Of a stretch of DNA of 64,000 bases, positions 16,276-24,282 are shown one piece after another (positions within the stretch are counted from its first letter, which is position 1; every line of letters starts with the position of its first letter). Origin of the DNA: Chitinophagaceae bacterium LGM1 (GTDB lineage: Bacteria > Bacteroidota > Bacteroidia > Chitinophagales > Chitinophagaceae); assembly GCA_018604165.1 (NCBI GenBank), contig CP075895.1:2289001-2353000 (forward strand), given 5' to 3'. The notes beneath the pieces were generated by a model. That model saw nothing but the letters and a program-made list of their open reading frames with translations. It did not search any database and had not been told where the DNA came from. A program made the position numbers and the translations under genes.

Positions 16276-17976
16276 CTACACACTTGTCAGTACCTGTTCT
16301 ATCAGATACACATCAGTATGCAAAAACCAATATTCTCCTTTATCTCTTACTAATGCATCTACCATAGCGGGTAGTTTGCGGCTGTATTGCAGTTCGGCAT
16401 CGCCTATGGCACCGGCATTGCGCAGGGCCGTAATTTCTTCTATGCTCAACACACTCAGGCTGTCGAGTTGTGTTATCAGTTGTGCTTTCTTCTTCATCAC
16501 CGCATCACCACTGTATTGTTTGTCAACAAAATCCATAGCCATGCGCTTGCGTATAAAGGCAGGCATACCCGCTTGCTTACCTGTACTGTATTCTTGCAGC
16601 AAGCCGGCCGATGTTTTGATGCGAAACTGTGTTGGCTTCACCACACGGAAGGGATATTCAGTAGGGTGTACCGTACCACCCGTTGCACCGGCATTGCGAT
16701 AGGCTATTATATCTCGCAGTGTATCTGTCAGCAGTTTATCAAATACATGATTGCTGATATTGCTGATGAATTTATACAGCCTTTCCTGGTCTATGGCTTT
16801 CGCCACGCCGCTTTGTGCCTCATCTGTTTTTTGCAGGTGCAGTGCTTCTATTATCAGCCCCATTACCTGTGCGCATACATTGCGGTGGTGCGCATTGATG
16901 CTAACATCTGGGTTGATGATTTGTATAGGCGAGCCGTCTTTCAACTTGTCTTGTGGTATAATGATATGCTGCCCCGGATTACGACTTATCTGCCCGCTAC
17001 CTGCACAACCACCACACGATACCAATTCCACACCATTAGGACAGCTACTACAATCTTGTTGCACTGTACCCATGCCTCTGCAATCAGGACAGTCAGTACT
17101 GGCTTCTACAATAAACGGATGTGACGCTTCTTTATCTACTAATTGCGCTGCACTGTATGCACTTACAAAATCGTCAGCAGCAGCTTTGGCTTTGCTATAA
17201 AAACTATCGTAGTAGCCCTGTGTATTCCATACACCACCGGCAATGCTTACGGGCAGCCTACCCAATAGGTGAGCATAATAACCGTTTACATCTTCGGGTG
17301 CTAAGTAATATTCTTTCTTTTCAGCACGGTAACTGAAACGCCAGATGGTTTGTTTATCTACCCACCAGGCATAGCCGTTGCGCAAAAACAGTAAATCGTC
17401 TGCAGTATGCAGCACAATGTCTTTGGTATTGATGAACCAAATATCTACCTGCAATTTATCATCTGCCTGCTCGTACCCTGCCTGTGCAGGTATGCGTAGC
17501 AACAAGCCGTTCGGGTCTTCTACCATATTGCGGAATGCGATATTGCTGAAATAACCCACGATGTCGTGCCCGCTGAAATGATTGCCCCATATATACTGCT
17601 CATCCTTTGCATCTTGCAGGCTGATGTCATAATTGGCATCCTGAAAAACAGCACCCGTTACTATTTCCGTTATTTGTGCAAAAGGTGCTTTCGTGAGCGG
17701 ACGGTATTGACTGAAACGCCAGTTGCGCGTAGCATCATTCTCTCTCGGGTGGCGGCTCAGCAGGTGTTTATCAAACAGTCGCTGATACTCTGGGCCATAA
17801 TAGCCTTGCGGGTATATCATTCCCCCGCCACTCAAATCTCTGAATGCAGGACACGCGCCGGTAGTATGCAGGCTGATGCCGTAATACACATCGCGTTTGC
17901 GTTGCAGGGCTTCATTCATTTCACGGCTCAGTTTCACCGTCTTGTTCAGTATGGCTAATGCTTCGTTTGGTTGCAT
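16276..17976 (-). CDS. Phage portal-like protein with DnaJ-type zinc-finger insertion
   Basis: 566 residues. Size and fold order (helical N terminus, a central clip/wing region with many aromatic residues at about 180-260, a long helical C-terminal half) fit a siphovirus portal, the dodecameric head-tail gateway. An insertion at about 296-329 holds three CxxC pairs: CPDCRGMG, CSSC-PNG and CGGCAGSG. These resemble the CxxCxGxG modules of the DnaJ zinc-binding domain; a full DnaJ domain has four. Zinc binding is likely but unproven. It lies downstream of the tail genes, which is an unusual order. No sequence match could be run, so portal is a best guess from size and layout. Confidence 0.55.
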   Translation of the reverse strand: MQPNEALAILNKTVKLSREMNEALQRKRDVYYGISLHTTGACPAFRDLSGGGMIYPQGYYGPEYQRLFDKHLLSRHPRENDATRNWRFSQYRPLTKAPFAQITEIVTGAVFQDANYDISLQDAKDEQYIWGNHFSGHDIVGYFSNIAFRNMVEDPNGLLLRIPAQAGYEQADDKLQVDIWFINTKDIVLHTADDLLFLRNGYAWWVDKQTIWRFSYRAEKKEYYLAPEDVNGYYAHLLGRLPVSIAGGVWNTQGYYDSFYSKAKAAADDFVSAYSAAQLVDKEASHPFIVEASTDCPDCRGMGTVQQDCSSCPNGVELVSCGGCAGSGQISRNPGQHIIIPQDKLKDGSPIQIINPDVSINAHHRNVCAQVMGLIIEALHLQKTDEAQSGVAKAIDQERLYKFISNISNHVFDKLLTDTLRDIIAYRNAGATGGTVHPTEYPFRVVKPTQFRIKTSAGLLQEYSTGKQAGMPAFIRKRMAMDFVDKQYSGDAVMKKKAQLITQLDSLSVLSIEEITALRNAGAIGDAELQYSRKLPAMVDALVRDKGEYWFLHTDVYLIEQVLTSV

Positions 17977-18145
17977 GGTAGTTTTAGTATAAAGTCATAA
18001 GTAGAAAGTAGTAAGTATATCAAGTAGTGCAGATAGTAGCAGCATGCAGCGGGTAACACATGTTTCGTGTGATAGTTTATGGGTTGAGAAAACTGTGTAC
18101 GGCATACATCCGCTTACTACTATCTACTTACTACTTAATACTGCA
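17977..18145. other. Intergenic region with dispersed inverted repeat
   Basis: No gene seen. AAGTAGTAAGTA near 18006 and AGATAGTAG near 18030 are matched by their reverse complements, contiguous at about 18116-18138. Low-complexity AGTAG/CTACT words dominate. Similar filler fills the gap at 19826-19934. Confidence 0.5.
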
Positions 18146-18799
18146 TTACAGAATGCCCGCACAATCTGTGAGGTAAAACACCTCGTTGCCTGTAGTAAAT
18201 TCGGGCTTGTTGAAATCGAGCGGGTCGCCTTTAAATTCAAGCTGCCCTTTTTTGATTTCAAGAATGTAAGAACTGCCGCCGCTTCCTTGCCTTTCGTAGC
18301 TCAGGAACACATCCAGCCCTGCAGCCATAGGTTTGCCGTTCTCGTCTTTCGGCACTACGATGCTGCCATCGCAAAACACAAACATGTAGCGCAGCATGGC
18401 GCGTTTGGTTTTCTTGTCTTTCCAGAAGTCGTAGTCGAAGAAAAGATTGGCAGGTACTGCCGTAGGCGTTGTGATGGCTGCCGTTTCTATCGCTATCCTG
18501 TCTTGGAAAGTGATGAGGCGGCTGGTAGCCATACGCTCGCTGGGGCGGCAGTCTGCAATTTGCAGCTCTTCAAAATTCGGGTCCTGCACTTCAATGTTGG
18601 CAAGCGGGCTGCTGAATGTAAGCGTATTCGCATCTACAAGCGCCTGCAAGCCTGCACAGGTAAAAGGCGCTGGCAAATCTACACTGCACGGAAAGAAACC
18701 GATGCGGTCTATATTGCGTTTGCGCACTTTGAGGTCGCAACCACCGGGCTGATTGGTGGTAATGGTAATGTTGGCACAATCTGCCGGACAAAAAGCCAT
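18146..18799 (-). CDS. Putative major tail tube protein
   Basis: 217 residues, beta-rich, with cysteines near the N terminus (AFCPADCANI, PGGCD) and further single cysteines. Length, a strongly beta central region (MLRYMFVFCDGSIVVPKDENG) and its own strong promoter fit a highly expressed tail tube subunit in a siphovirus-type tail, but no diagnostic motif is seen. It lies between the tail protein genes and the portal-like gene. Alternatives are a head-tail connector or minor tail protein. Confidence 0.45.
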   Translation of the reverse strand: MAFCPADCANITITTNQPGGCDLKVRKRNIDRIGFFPCSVDLPAPFTCAGLQALVDANTLTFSSPLANIEVQDPNFEELQIADCRPSERMATSRLITFQDRIAIETAAITTPTAVPANLFFDYDFWKDKKTKRAMLRYMFVFCDGSIVVPKDENGKPMAAGLDVFLSYERQGSGGSSYILEIKKGQLEFKGDPLDFNKPEFTTGNEVFYLTDCAGIL

Positions 18800-18919
18800 T
18801 TGTTTAAAAGTTTAGAGGTTAATAAAAATGAATCTGACTATCCTTTTGCAGGCAGGGATAAAGCCTAAAGTACGTTTTTGAATAGCATACCGGCTATGTT
18901 GGCAGGAAATTTATAAAAA

Positions 18920-18951
18920 CAAATTTACATCTTTTTATACATTCTAACAAA
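18920..18951 (-). promoter_or_regulatory. Bacteroidota-type promoter of the putative tail tube gene
   Basis: Minus strand: TTTG, 20 nt, then TAAATTTG, matching both consensus elements. It gives a leader of about 115 nt before the ATG at 18799. An own promoter within the tail region suggests this protein is needed in high amounts. Confidence 0.65.
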
Positions 18952-18957
18952 TATTTT

Positions 18958-19809
18958 CTAAAATCTGCCGCAACTCACCGTATAGGTAAACATACCCGTA
19001 CACGCATCGCGGATATAACCTGTATAGGTAAATACCTCACTGATGGCAGATGTATTGGGCGTTACCTGAAACGTAACACTCGTAGCCGTACTGCTGATGG
19101 TGGGCGTAAACAGTTTTTCATCTGCCACACCACTACCCAGCGGATTGGTTTGCTTGTAATACACCATCGGCGTAGTGGTTGGCGGGGCAGACTGTACAAT
19201 ATTCAGCGTAATGAAAAACAACCCTGTTGACGGATTTTTTGTCATCAACGCGCTCACCAATGTCATGTTCGTACATGGTTCGTATGGCTTTGTAACGTCT
19301 GCCTCGTAACACTGTTTTCTTTTACCGCTGCACATATCAGAGTATATACGTACCCACACGCCATTGTTGTTGCTGAGTGGTATCTTAATGCTACCGGAAG
19401 CAGACACTAAAGATGTGATGGTGTAATTGTACGTGGTGCTGTTGTGCACATACACTATCTGCCAACCACAAGGCGGCGCTACATAGCCAGCATTTTTGGT
19501 GTATAATACTTCCAGATTATACACACTGCCAACCTTTATCATCCGTGCGCTGAATGTTACTTTGCTACAATCATAATCGCCGATGAGGGTAAAGGTTTTG
19601 TATATGGGCGGGCACTCTGTACCGTTTGCTTTTACCAGTACCACCTCAAGCTGATATTGTGCGGCAGACAGCCCGGTAATGGTAAATGTAGCGTTGGTTC
19701 GGTTAGTATAGCCGCTCCACCCGCCCGATGGCAGTTGCCTGTAACGGGTTTTAAAATATTGCCCCGCCGTCAGTACGGGTTGTGGTATAGTGATGGTTGC
19801 GTTGGGCAT
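18958..19809 (-). CDS. Tail-associated protein with fibronectin III-like domains
   Basis: 283 residues, almost entirely beta-strand, built from about three fibronectin type III-like or Ig-like units: the first at about 15-80 (YKTRYRQLPSGGWSGYT-like strand, then FTITGLSAAQYQLEVV), the second at about 82-165, the third at about 175-280. Cysteines occur in pairs in each unit. Such modules decorate tail tubes and baseplates and may bind carbohydrate on host surfaces. It is the gene following the 79-residue Fn3-like gene, separated by simple-repeat filler. Confidence 0.55.
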   Translation of the reverse strand: MPNATITIPQPVLTAGQYFKTRYRQLPSGGWSGYTNRTNATFTITGLSAAQYQLEVVLVKANGTECPPIYKTFTLIGDYDCSKVTFSARMIKVGSVYNLEVLYTKNAGYVAPPCGWQIVYVHNSTTYNYTITSLVSASGSIKIPLSNNNGVWVRIYSDMCSGKRKQCYEADVTKPYEPCTNMTLVSALMTKNPSTGLFFITLNIVQSAPPTTTPMVYYKQTNPLGSGVADEKLFTPTISSTATSVTFQVTPNTSAISEVFTYTGYIRDACTGMFTYTVSCGRF

Positions 19810-19825
19810 TTGTTTTCAATTTGAT

Positions 19826-19934
19826 GATGTGATAATTTGATGATGTGATAATGGGTGAGCAATACCTTATTACTCACGACTCATACCTCATCCCTCAAGA
19901 CTTTCTACTAACTACTTTCTACTAACTACTCTAT
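19826..19934. repeat. Simple-repeat filler between tail genes
   Basis: A 16-nt tandem repeat (TTTGATGATGTGATAA twice near 19828-19855) and a 15-nt tandem repeat (TTTCTACTAACTACT twice near 19903-19932). It separates two tail genes without coding potential. Confidence 0.7.
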
Positions 19935-19935
19935 A

Positions 19936-20175
19936 CTATGTATTCACTTCAAGCAGCAACGGTTCGCTCTGTATGCCGTCGCAACAATGGCGAACAATAC
20001 GGATATTATACGTAGCCGATGGAAACAGGTTAGCAATTTCAATATCGGGCATGTACACAGGTGGCATCGTGGTATAGTTCACTTCGCCATTCAGCCTGTA
20101 GCTTACTGTATAGTATTGTGTACATACGGTAGGTGAACTGTGATTAGTAATCGGGATGGTTATTTTTTTTGTCAT
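19936..20175 (-). CDS. Small fibronectin III-like protein
   Basis: 79 residues forming one fibronectin type III-like sandwich: strands around YYTVSYRLNGEVNYTTMP and the closing LFPSATYNIRIV...CC motif typical of the Fn3 F and G strands. It starts 9 nt after the end of the large tail gene, so it is translated with it. It probably packs against the next Fn3-like protein as a tail or baseplate decoration. Two adjacent cysteines near the end are unusual for Fn3. Confidence 0.55.
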   Translation of the reverse strand: MTKKITIPITNHSSPTVCTQYYTVSYRLNGEVNYTTMPPVYMPDIEIANLFPSATYNIRIVRHCCDGIQSEPLLLEVNT

Positions 20176-20184
20176 GGTTGTATA

Positions 20185-21888
20185 TTATATATTGTAAACA
20201 AGATTCGTTAGGTGTACTGTACATCCATTCTCATCCGCAGTTGTAGGCGAGCCTGAATAGCGTATCAAACCTGCACTGTCAATACTGATGAACACACCAA
20301 TAGGTATCGTATCGTTATTGGCATTGGTAAGCACTGCTAATACTTGCGGGCGTGCCGCAGCATCTACCGTACCTATCACTTCGTAGTTTATCAGCACATC
20401 TTCGTCAGGAGCTTGCACTATGGTATCGGTAAATGTTTTGATATGCAGCGTTACCTGATTGCGATGAATAGTTGCTTTGCTCACATCTGGCCATACCGTC
20501 CAGTTGCCGTAAGAGCGCACCAATACTTCCGTAGGTGTAACATCCGTTACTGTTGCGCTACCTGCCGTTGGTGCGGTGCATACTATATCTTCTATCGTTA
20601 TATCGCCTGCTATCGGTGTCATACAGCTTGGTGCTTGCGGTATCAAATCTTCGGCAGCTGCTACTACCCTGCCATACACACGTTTGCGTAGTATGGGCGC
20701 ATCGTAGTAAAAAAATGATGGCAATGCTGCCGTACCACTTACGCTAACTACTTTATACAAATCGGCATCCAATTCACTTATATCTGTATCATCGGCCTGT
20801 GTTACACCATCCTGTGCACGCAAGTAATTGAGCAAAGCATCATAATCATTCGCTACCAATTGCTTGTTCTCGTTATAGAAAGCACCACCAGCGTAAGACG
20901 ATGGTATAGCATACATCTTCATTGCTCCATTGTAGCTCACTGCATTATTACAATCACCACAGCCGAATACCTGCCGTTGTGTACAGTCTTCCAGCATCGT
21001 TTCCAGCTTGAACAACTCGGCACATTTATGCATCTGTTTGAAAGCCGTACCACCTGCATACTGATACGCTTTGTAGTTGGTATAATCATCTACCCATATA
21101 TGGTTGGCATGTAGTTGGTTTTCTATCTCTGCCATCTTCCACGGCGGAAAATATTCAAAACCTTCCAGCAGGTATTGCGTTGTACTCTCCGCTTGTTGCA
21201 AGCGGCAGTTGTAGCTCATCTCGCGCTTTATCTCTCTCGGCCTGCGCACTATACGCCCTTTTATGTTGCTTATCTTCAAAAACGGTACAAACGCACCTGA
21301 TAGTATATGGTTTGGTCGTCCATAATAATCGCCTGTAAATTTATCTTCACAATCAAATTGCGATATCAGGCGTATCATTGGCTCACCACAATCATTCAGC
21401 TTCTGTGCGCCCGCAGGTGCTATGCTTGCAGCACCCACTACCAATGGCGGTGCTAACACACCATCCTGCATTACAACGATGCCCTTAGCCGTATCACAAC
21501 AATCGCTGATGCACCAACGTTCTGTCCAGTTGGCAAAAAGATAATTGTTAGGGTCGCCCACATTGGTGATGCCTACCCGTATCAAAAAACATTTATGCGC
21601 ACACATGGCAGGGCTGAATGTTTTGAGCCTTGCTGTGAAGTAGTGCAGTTGGTTGATAGGGTTGGTAAAAAAATAATAATCAAAATAAGAAGTAGCCACC
21701 TCGTAAGCTGTATTACCATCGGTACTCCACACCTCTATGCTGATGTTGTAGTTGCCGCTGCCCCTGCCACCGGGTATTTGTCCCTGCAATATCATATCGC
21801 TTGGGTATATCAGTTCTTCGCAATAGCAGGGTACGCTAGGCGACTGGTTGTAATACTGTAAATCTTTTTTATCGCTGAACCAAAGCAT
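20185..21888 (-). CDS. Putative distal tail or baseplate protein
   Basis: 567 residues, no signal peptide. Aromatic-rich N-terminal beta domain (about 1-150) with CYCEE and CISDCCD clusters; a central region (about 170-300) with FEYFPPWKMAEIENQLHANH; a C-terminal Ig-like part. It contains at least 14 cysteines. It follows the large tail protein and tape measure in gene order, the place of Dit, Tal or other baseplate proteins in siphovirus-like systems. No catalytic motif visible. Assignment by position and size only. Confidence 0.5.
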   Translation of the reverse strand: MLWFSDKKDLQYYNQSPSVPCYCEELIYPSDMILQGQIPGGRGSGNYNISIEVWSTDGNTAYEVATSYFDYYFFTNPINQLHYFTARLKTFSPAMCAHKCFLIRVGITNVGDPNNYLFANWTERWCISDCCDTAKGIVVMQDGVLAPPLVVGAASIAPAGAQKLNDCGEPMIRLISQFDCEDKFTGDYYGRPNHILSGAFVPFLKISNIKGRIVRRPREIKREMSYNCRLQQAESTTQYLLEGFEYFPPWKMAEIENQLHANHIWVDDYTNYKAYQYAGGTAFKQMHKCAELFKLETMLEDCTQRQVFGCGDCNNAVSYNGAMKMYAIPSSYAGGAFYNENKQLVANDYDALLNYLRAQDGVTQADDTDISELDADLYKVVSVSGTAALPSFFYYDAPILRKRVYGRVVAAAEDLIPQAPSCMTPIAGDITIEDIVCTAPTAGSATVTDVTPTEVLVRSYGNWTVWPDVSKATIHRNQVTLHIKTFTDTIVQAPDEDVLINYEVIGTVDAAARPQVLAVLTNANNDTIPIGVFISIDSAGLIRYSGSPTTADENGCTVHLTNLVYNI

Positions 21889-21986
21889 AGTTATTTGTGA
21901 TTTCTAATGTATGATGGGTGATATTATTATTGGTTTATTAGTCATGATTTGATAATCACAAATCGCAAATTATCAATCGTAAATAA

Positions 21987-24236
21987 CTAAACCGTTCCTT
22001 TCAATTGTATGTATTGTCCTATAGTTTCTGTTGGGTCATAGCTTACTTCTATTTCGGTTATCGTACCATCAGGATAGTATTGCAACGGTAGCTTTATCTT
22101 TTCGCCGAGATTGATACCTGCAGCATCATTAAACACTTCCAGCTTTTTCAAATCATCACAACACAAATCTATCTTCGCCGTCCAGTTCTGGTTCAATACA
22201 GGCTTCAGTTTCGGGTCGTCTATCCAGTGAAACCAATCCCACAGCGTATCATAATATCCCGGCTCGAAGTACATGGGGTAGTTGACTAATTTTGCTGGCT
22301 GCTTTGCAATCCGTTTGCTTGTAAACCCTGTCCAATCATTCACAGTATAGTACCCGTAAGGAAAACTGCCTAAATTGATGGCGCTGCCGGCAGTAGTGGT
22401 TTTCGGCGGATGTTTCATAGGATGACTCCAGAACAAAGGAATGTTTAACACACTGTGATTATACGACCAATTAATAGATGGCTCACCCGAAATGCCAAAA
22501 GCATCATACGGAGCTACACACTTAGCATTTTCAAAACTTTGCTCATCCCATATCAGTATTTTTGGCATCGTGCATGTTTCATCTTTCATCAGCAAAGCAT
22601 AGTCTGCATATTCTCTGAAACCAGGGTATATCATATCCCTGAAAACATCACCAATCCATAAAATACCAGAGGGGCCAGCAGCGTTAATTACAACTTGCAT
22701 AGCATCGAATACATAATCGGGGCTTGCTCCATCCAGCCTGAATTTTGTAGCAGCATAAGCAGTTATTTTATCCATTACACCATCAAAAGTGGGATTCTCC
22801 TCAGTATTACCAAGTGACAGATATGCATTCATGTGCGCCTTAGCCTCATTACCACAAGTATCTGCAGCATCTGCATTATACAGTCCCTTACACCAAGCAG
22901 GTGCTTTTCTTTCGTTCCACTCATAGCACAAACCTTGTAATAGTTTATACCTGTCAGCTCCATTGTTTGTAAAATCAAATATATAATTACCTGGTCCGTC
23001 TGTAAAAAAGTCTTTACGTTGAAAGAATAAATACGGTTCATTAACACCGTTGTTATTAATTGTCTTCACACGCCATTCTGCATTGTACAATAGTTTAAGT
23101 TCATCCAATAACATATCAAGTGTTAGCAAAGGGGCATTATCGGGCAAATAAAAGTTTGTTGTATTCGGAGTTCGGGACAGTAAATTAAGAGTGGAAAAAC
23201 GCCTGATACCACGCTCCGTCTGCGGAAAGAAATAACAAGCATTGTAGTGCGGGTTATCTTGTGTTATCACACCTCTTTCAGATGTTTCAATTGTCATTTG
23301 CCTGCCGAAAAAAATCGGAGCAGTCTTATCATCTACTTTCACTCCACACTTGTCGCATACATTCTGTATATAATCTCGTACCAGCGGCGCAGGGTGTTCT
23401 CGCCCGCATCCTGCACTTTCTACATAAAACTGTGCATATGTATCTTTGATATCTCTCCATTCTATCGGATCTTTAATATTCCAGTTGCTGGTATCAAAAC
23501 CCAATTTGTCTAAAAACTTCTGTATTTGTTTTAGTATCCATAGTATCGGATTGATAACTAAAATCAACGGAATAATAACGAACATGGATATGGTCATCAA
23601 TATTACTGCTATATACCATAACATGACAAGGATACCATTAGGTCGTTGCTCATTACAATAGCTAAAACGGGGGTGCTTTTTGGGGTTCGGTTTACCCTCA
23701 ATGCTAGCATCAAACCATCCCTGCCAGTTATCCGCTATCAGCGTACTCTTAATACAGTTCAGTGCTTCGTCTTTTTGCTTCAGCGTTACATCAAACGTGC
23801 ATATGCTGTTTTCGCACCAGCGTATGTCTGTGCTTTTGATGGTGTAGTCAAGGTATTCACCACATCCCTCATGGTCTATTTTTACATCCACGCAATTTAG
23901 TGGCGCGCTCACATCATCTATCAACCATCTCTTTAGTAGCTGATACGCTTCGTCCTCAAACGTCAGCGTACCGCTGGCACTCTTCTTTTGCTGCAATGCA
24001 CCGGGTGTTACAAAGCCGCTGTTATCTCGCTCGGCAGTCCATGTCAGTTTTAGTTTGTACAGATTGCTGGTGCTGTTGGTAACGTCCACATAGCCACCAT
24101 AGTTGGGCCAGCGCCTTGCATTAGGCAACGGACCGCTATACAACTTCAGCGTAGCGGGTGATGCACCATCATAATGTATCTGCCCACCGGTAGCTTTAAA
24201 CGTATCTGTTTGTTTTATGTATAGTTTCAGGTTCAA
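21987..24236 (-). CDS. Large tail protein with internal hydrophobic segment
   Basis: 749 residues. N-terminal beta domain (about 1-190), then a strongly hydrophobic double segment at about 205-240 (ILVMLWYIAVILMTISMFV continuing to an ILVINPILWIL stretch) predicted as membrane-inserting, then a long alpha/beta body and a C-terminal beta domain (EIEVSYDPTETIGQYIQLKG). Directly downstream of the tape measure gene, where the distal-tail or hub protein is encoded. The hydrophobic part could insert into the host inner membrane for genome passage. Family not recognised. Confidence 0.5.
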   Translation of the reverse strand: MNLKLYIKQTDTFKATGGQIHYDGASPATLKLYSGPLPNARRWPNYGGYVDVTNSTSNLYKLKLTWTAERDNSGFVTPGALQQKKSASGTLTFEDEAYQLLKRWLIDDVSAPLNCVDVKIDHEGCGEYLDYTIKSTDIRWCENSICTFDVTLKQKDEALNCIKSTLIADNWQGWFDASIEGKPNPKKHPRFSYCNEQRPNGILVMLWYIAVILMTISMFVIIPLILVINPILWILKQIQKFLDKLGFDTSNWNIKDPIEWRDIKDTYAQFYVESAGCGREHPAPLVRDYIQNVCDKCGVKVDDKTAPIFFGRQMTIETSERGVITQDNPHYNACYFFPQTERGIRRFSTLNLLSRTPNTTNFYLPDNAPLLTLDMLLDELKLLYNAEWRVKTINNNGVNEPYLFFQRKDFFTDGPGNYIFDFTNNGADRYKLLQGLCYEWNERKAPAWCKGLYNADAADTCGNEAKAHMNAYLSLGNTEENPTFDGVMDKITAYAATKFRLDGASPDYVFDAMQVVINAAGPSGILWIGDVFRDMIYPGFREYADYALLMKDETCTMPKILIWDEQSFENAKCVAPYDAFGISGEPSINWSYNHSVLNIPLFWSHPMKHPPKTTTAGSAINLGSFPYGYYTVNDWTGFTSKRIAKQPAKLVNYPMYFEPGYYDTLWDWFHWIDDPKLKPVLNQNWTAKIDLCCDDLKKLEVFNDAAGINLGEKIKLPLQYYPDGTITEIEVSYDPTETIGQYIQLKGTV

Positions 24237-24282
24237 TGCAAATAAGGTTTAGGATTTAGTAATTGGGATTTAGCATTTCGTC

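Noticed and set aside
16387-17124. 245-codon open frame opposite the portal-like gene
   Set aside because: Antisense shadow of a well-supported gene; the composition is erratic, rich in Cys, Tyr and His, with no leader or promoter.
18044-18868. 274-codon open frame opposite the putative tail tube gene
   Set aside because: It runs through an intergenic repeat region and the antisense of a coding gene; no domain seen.
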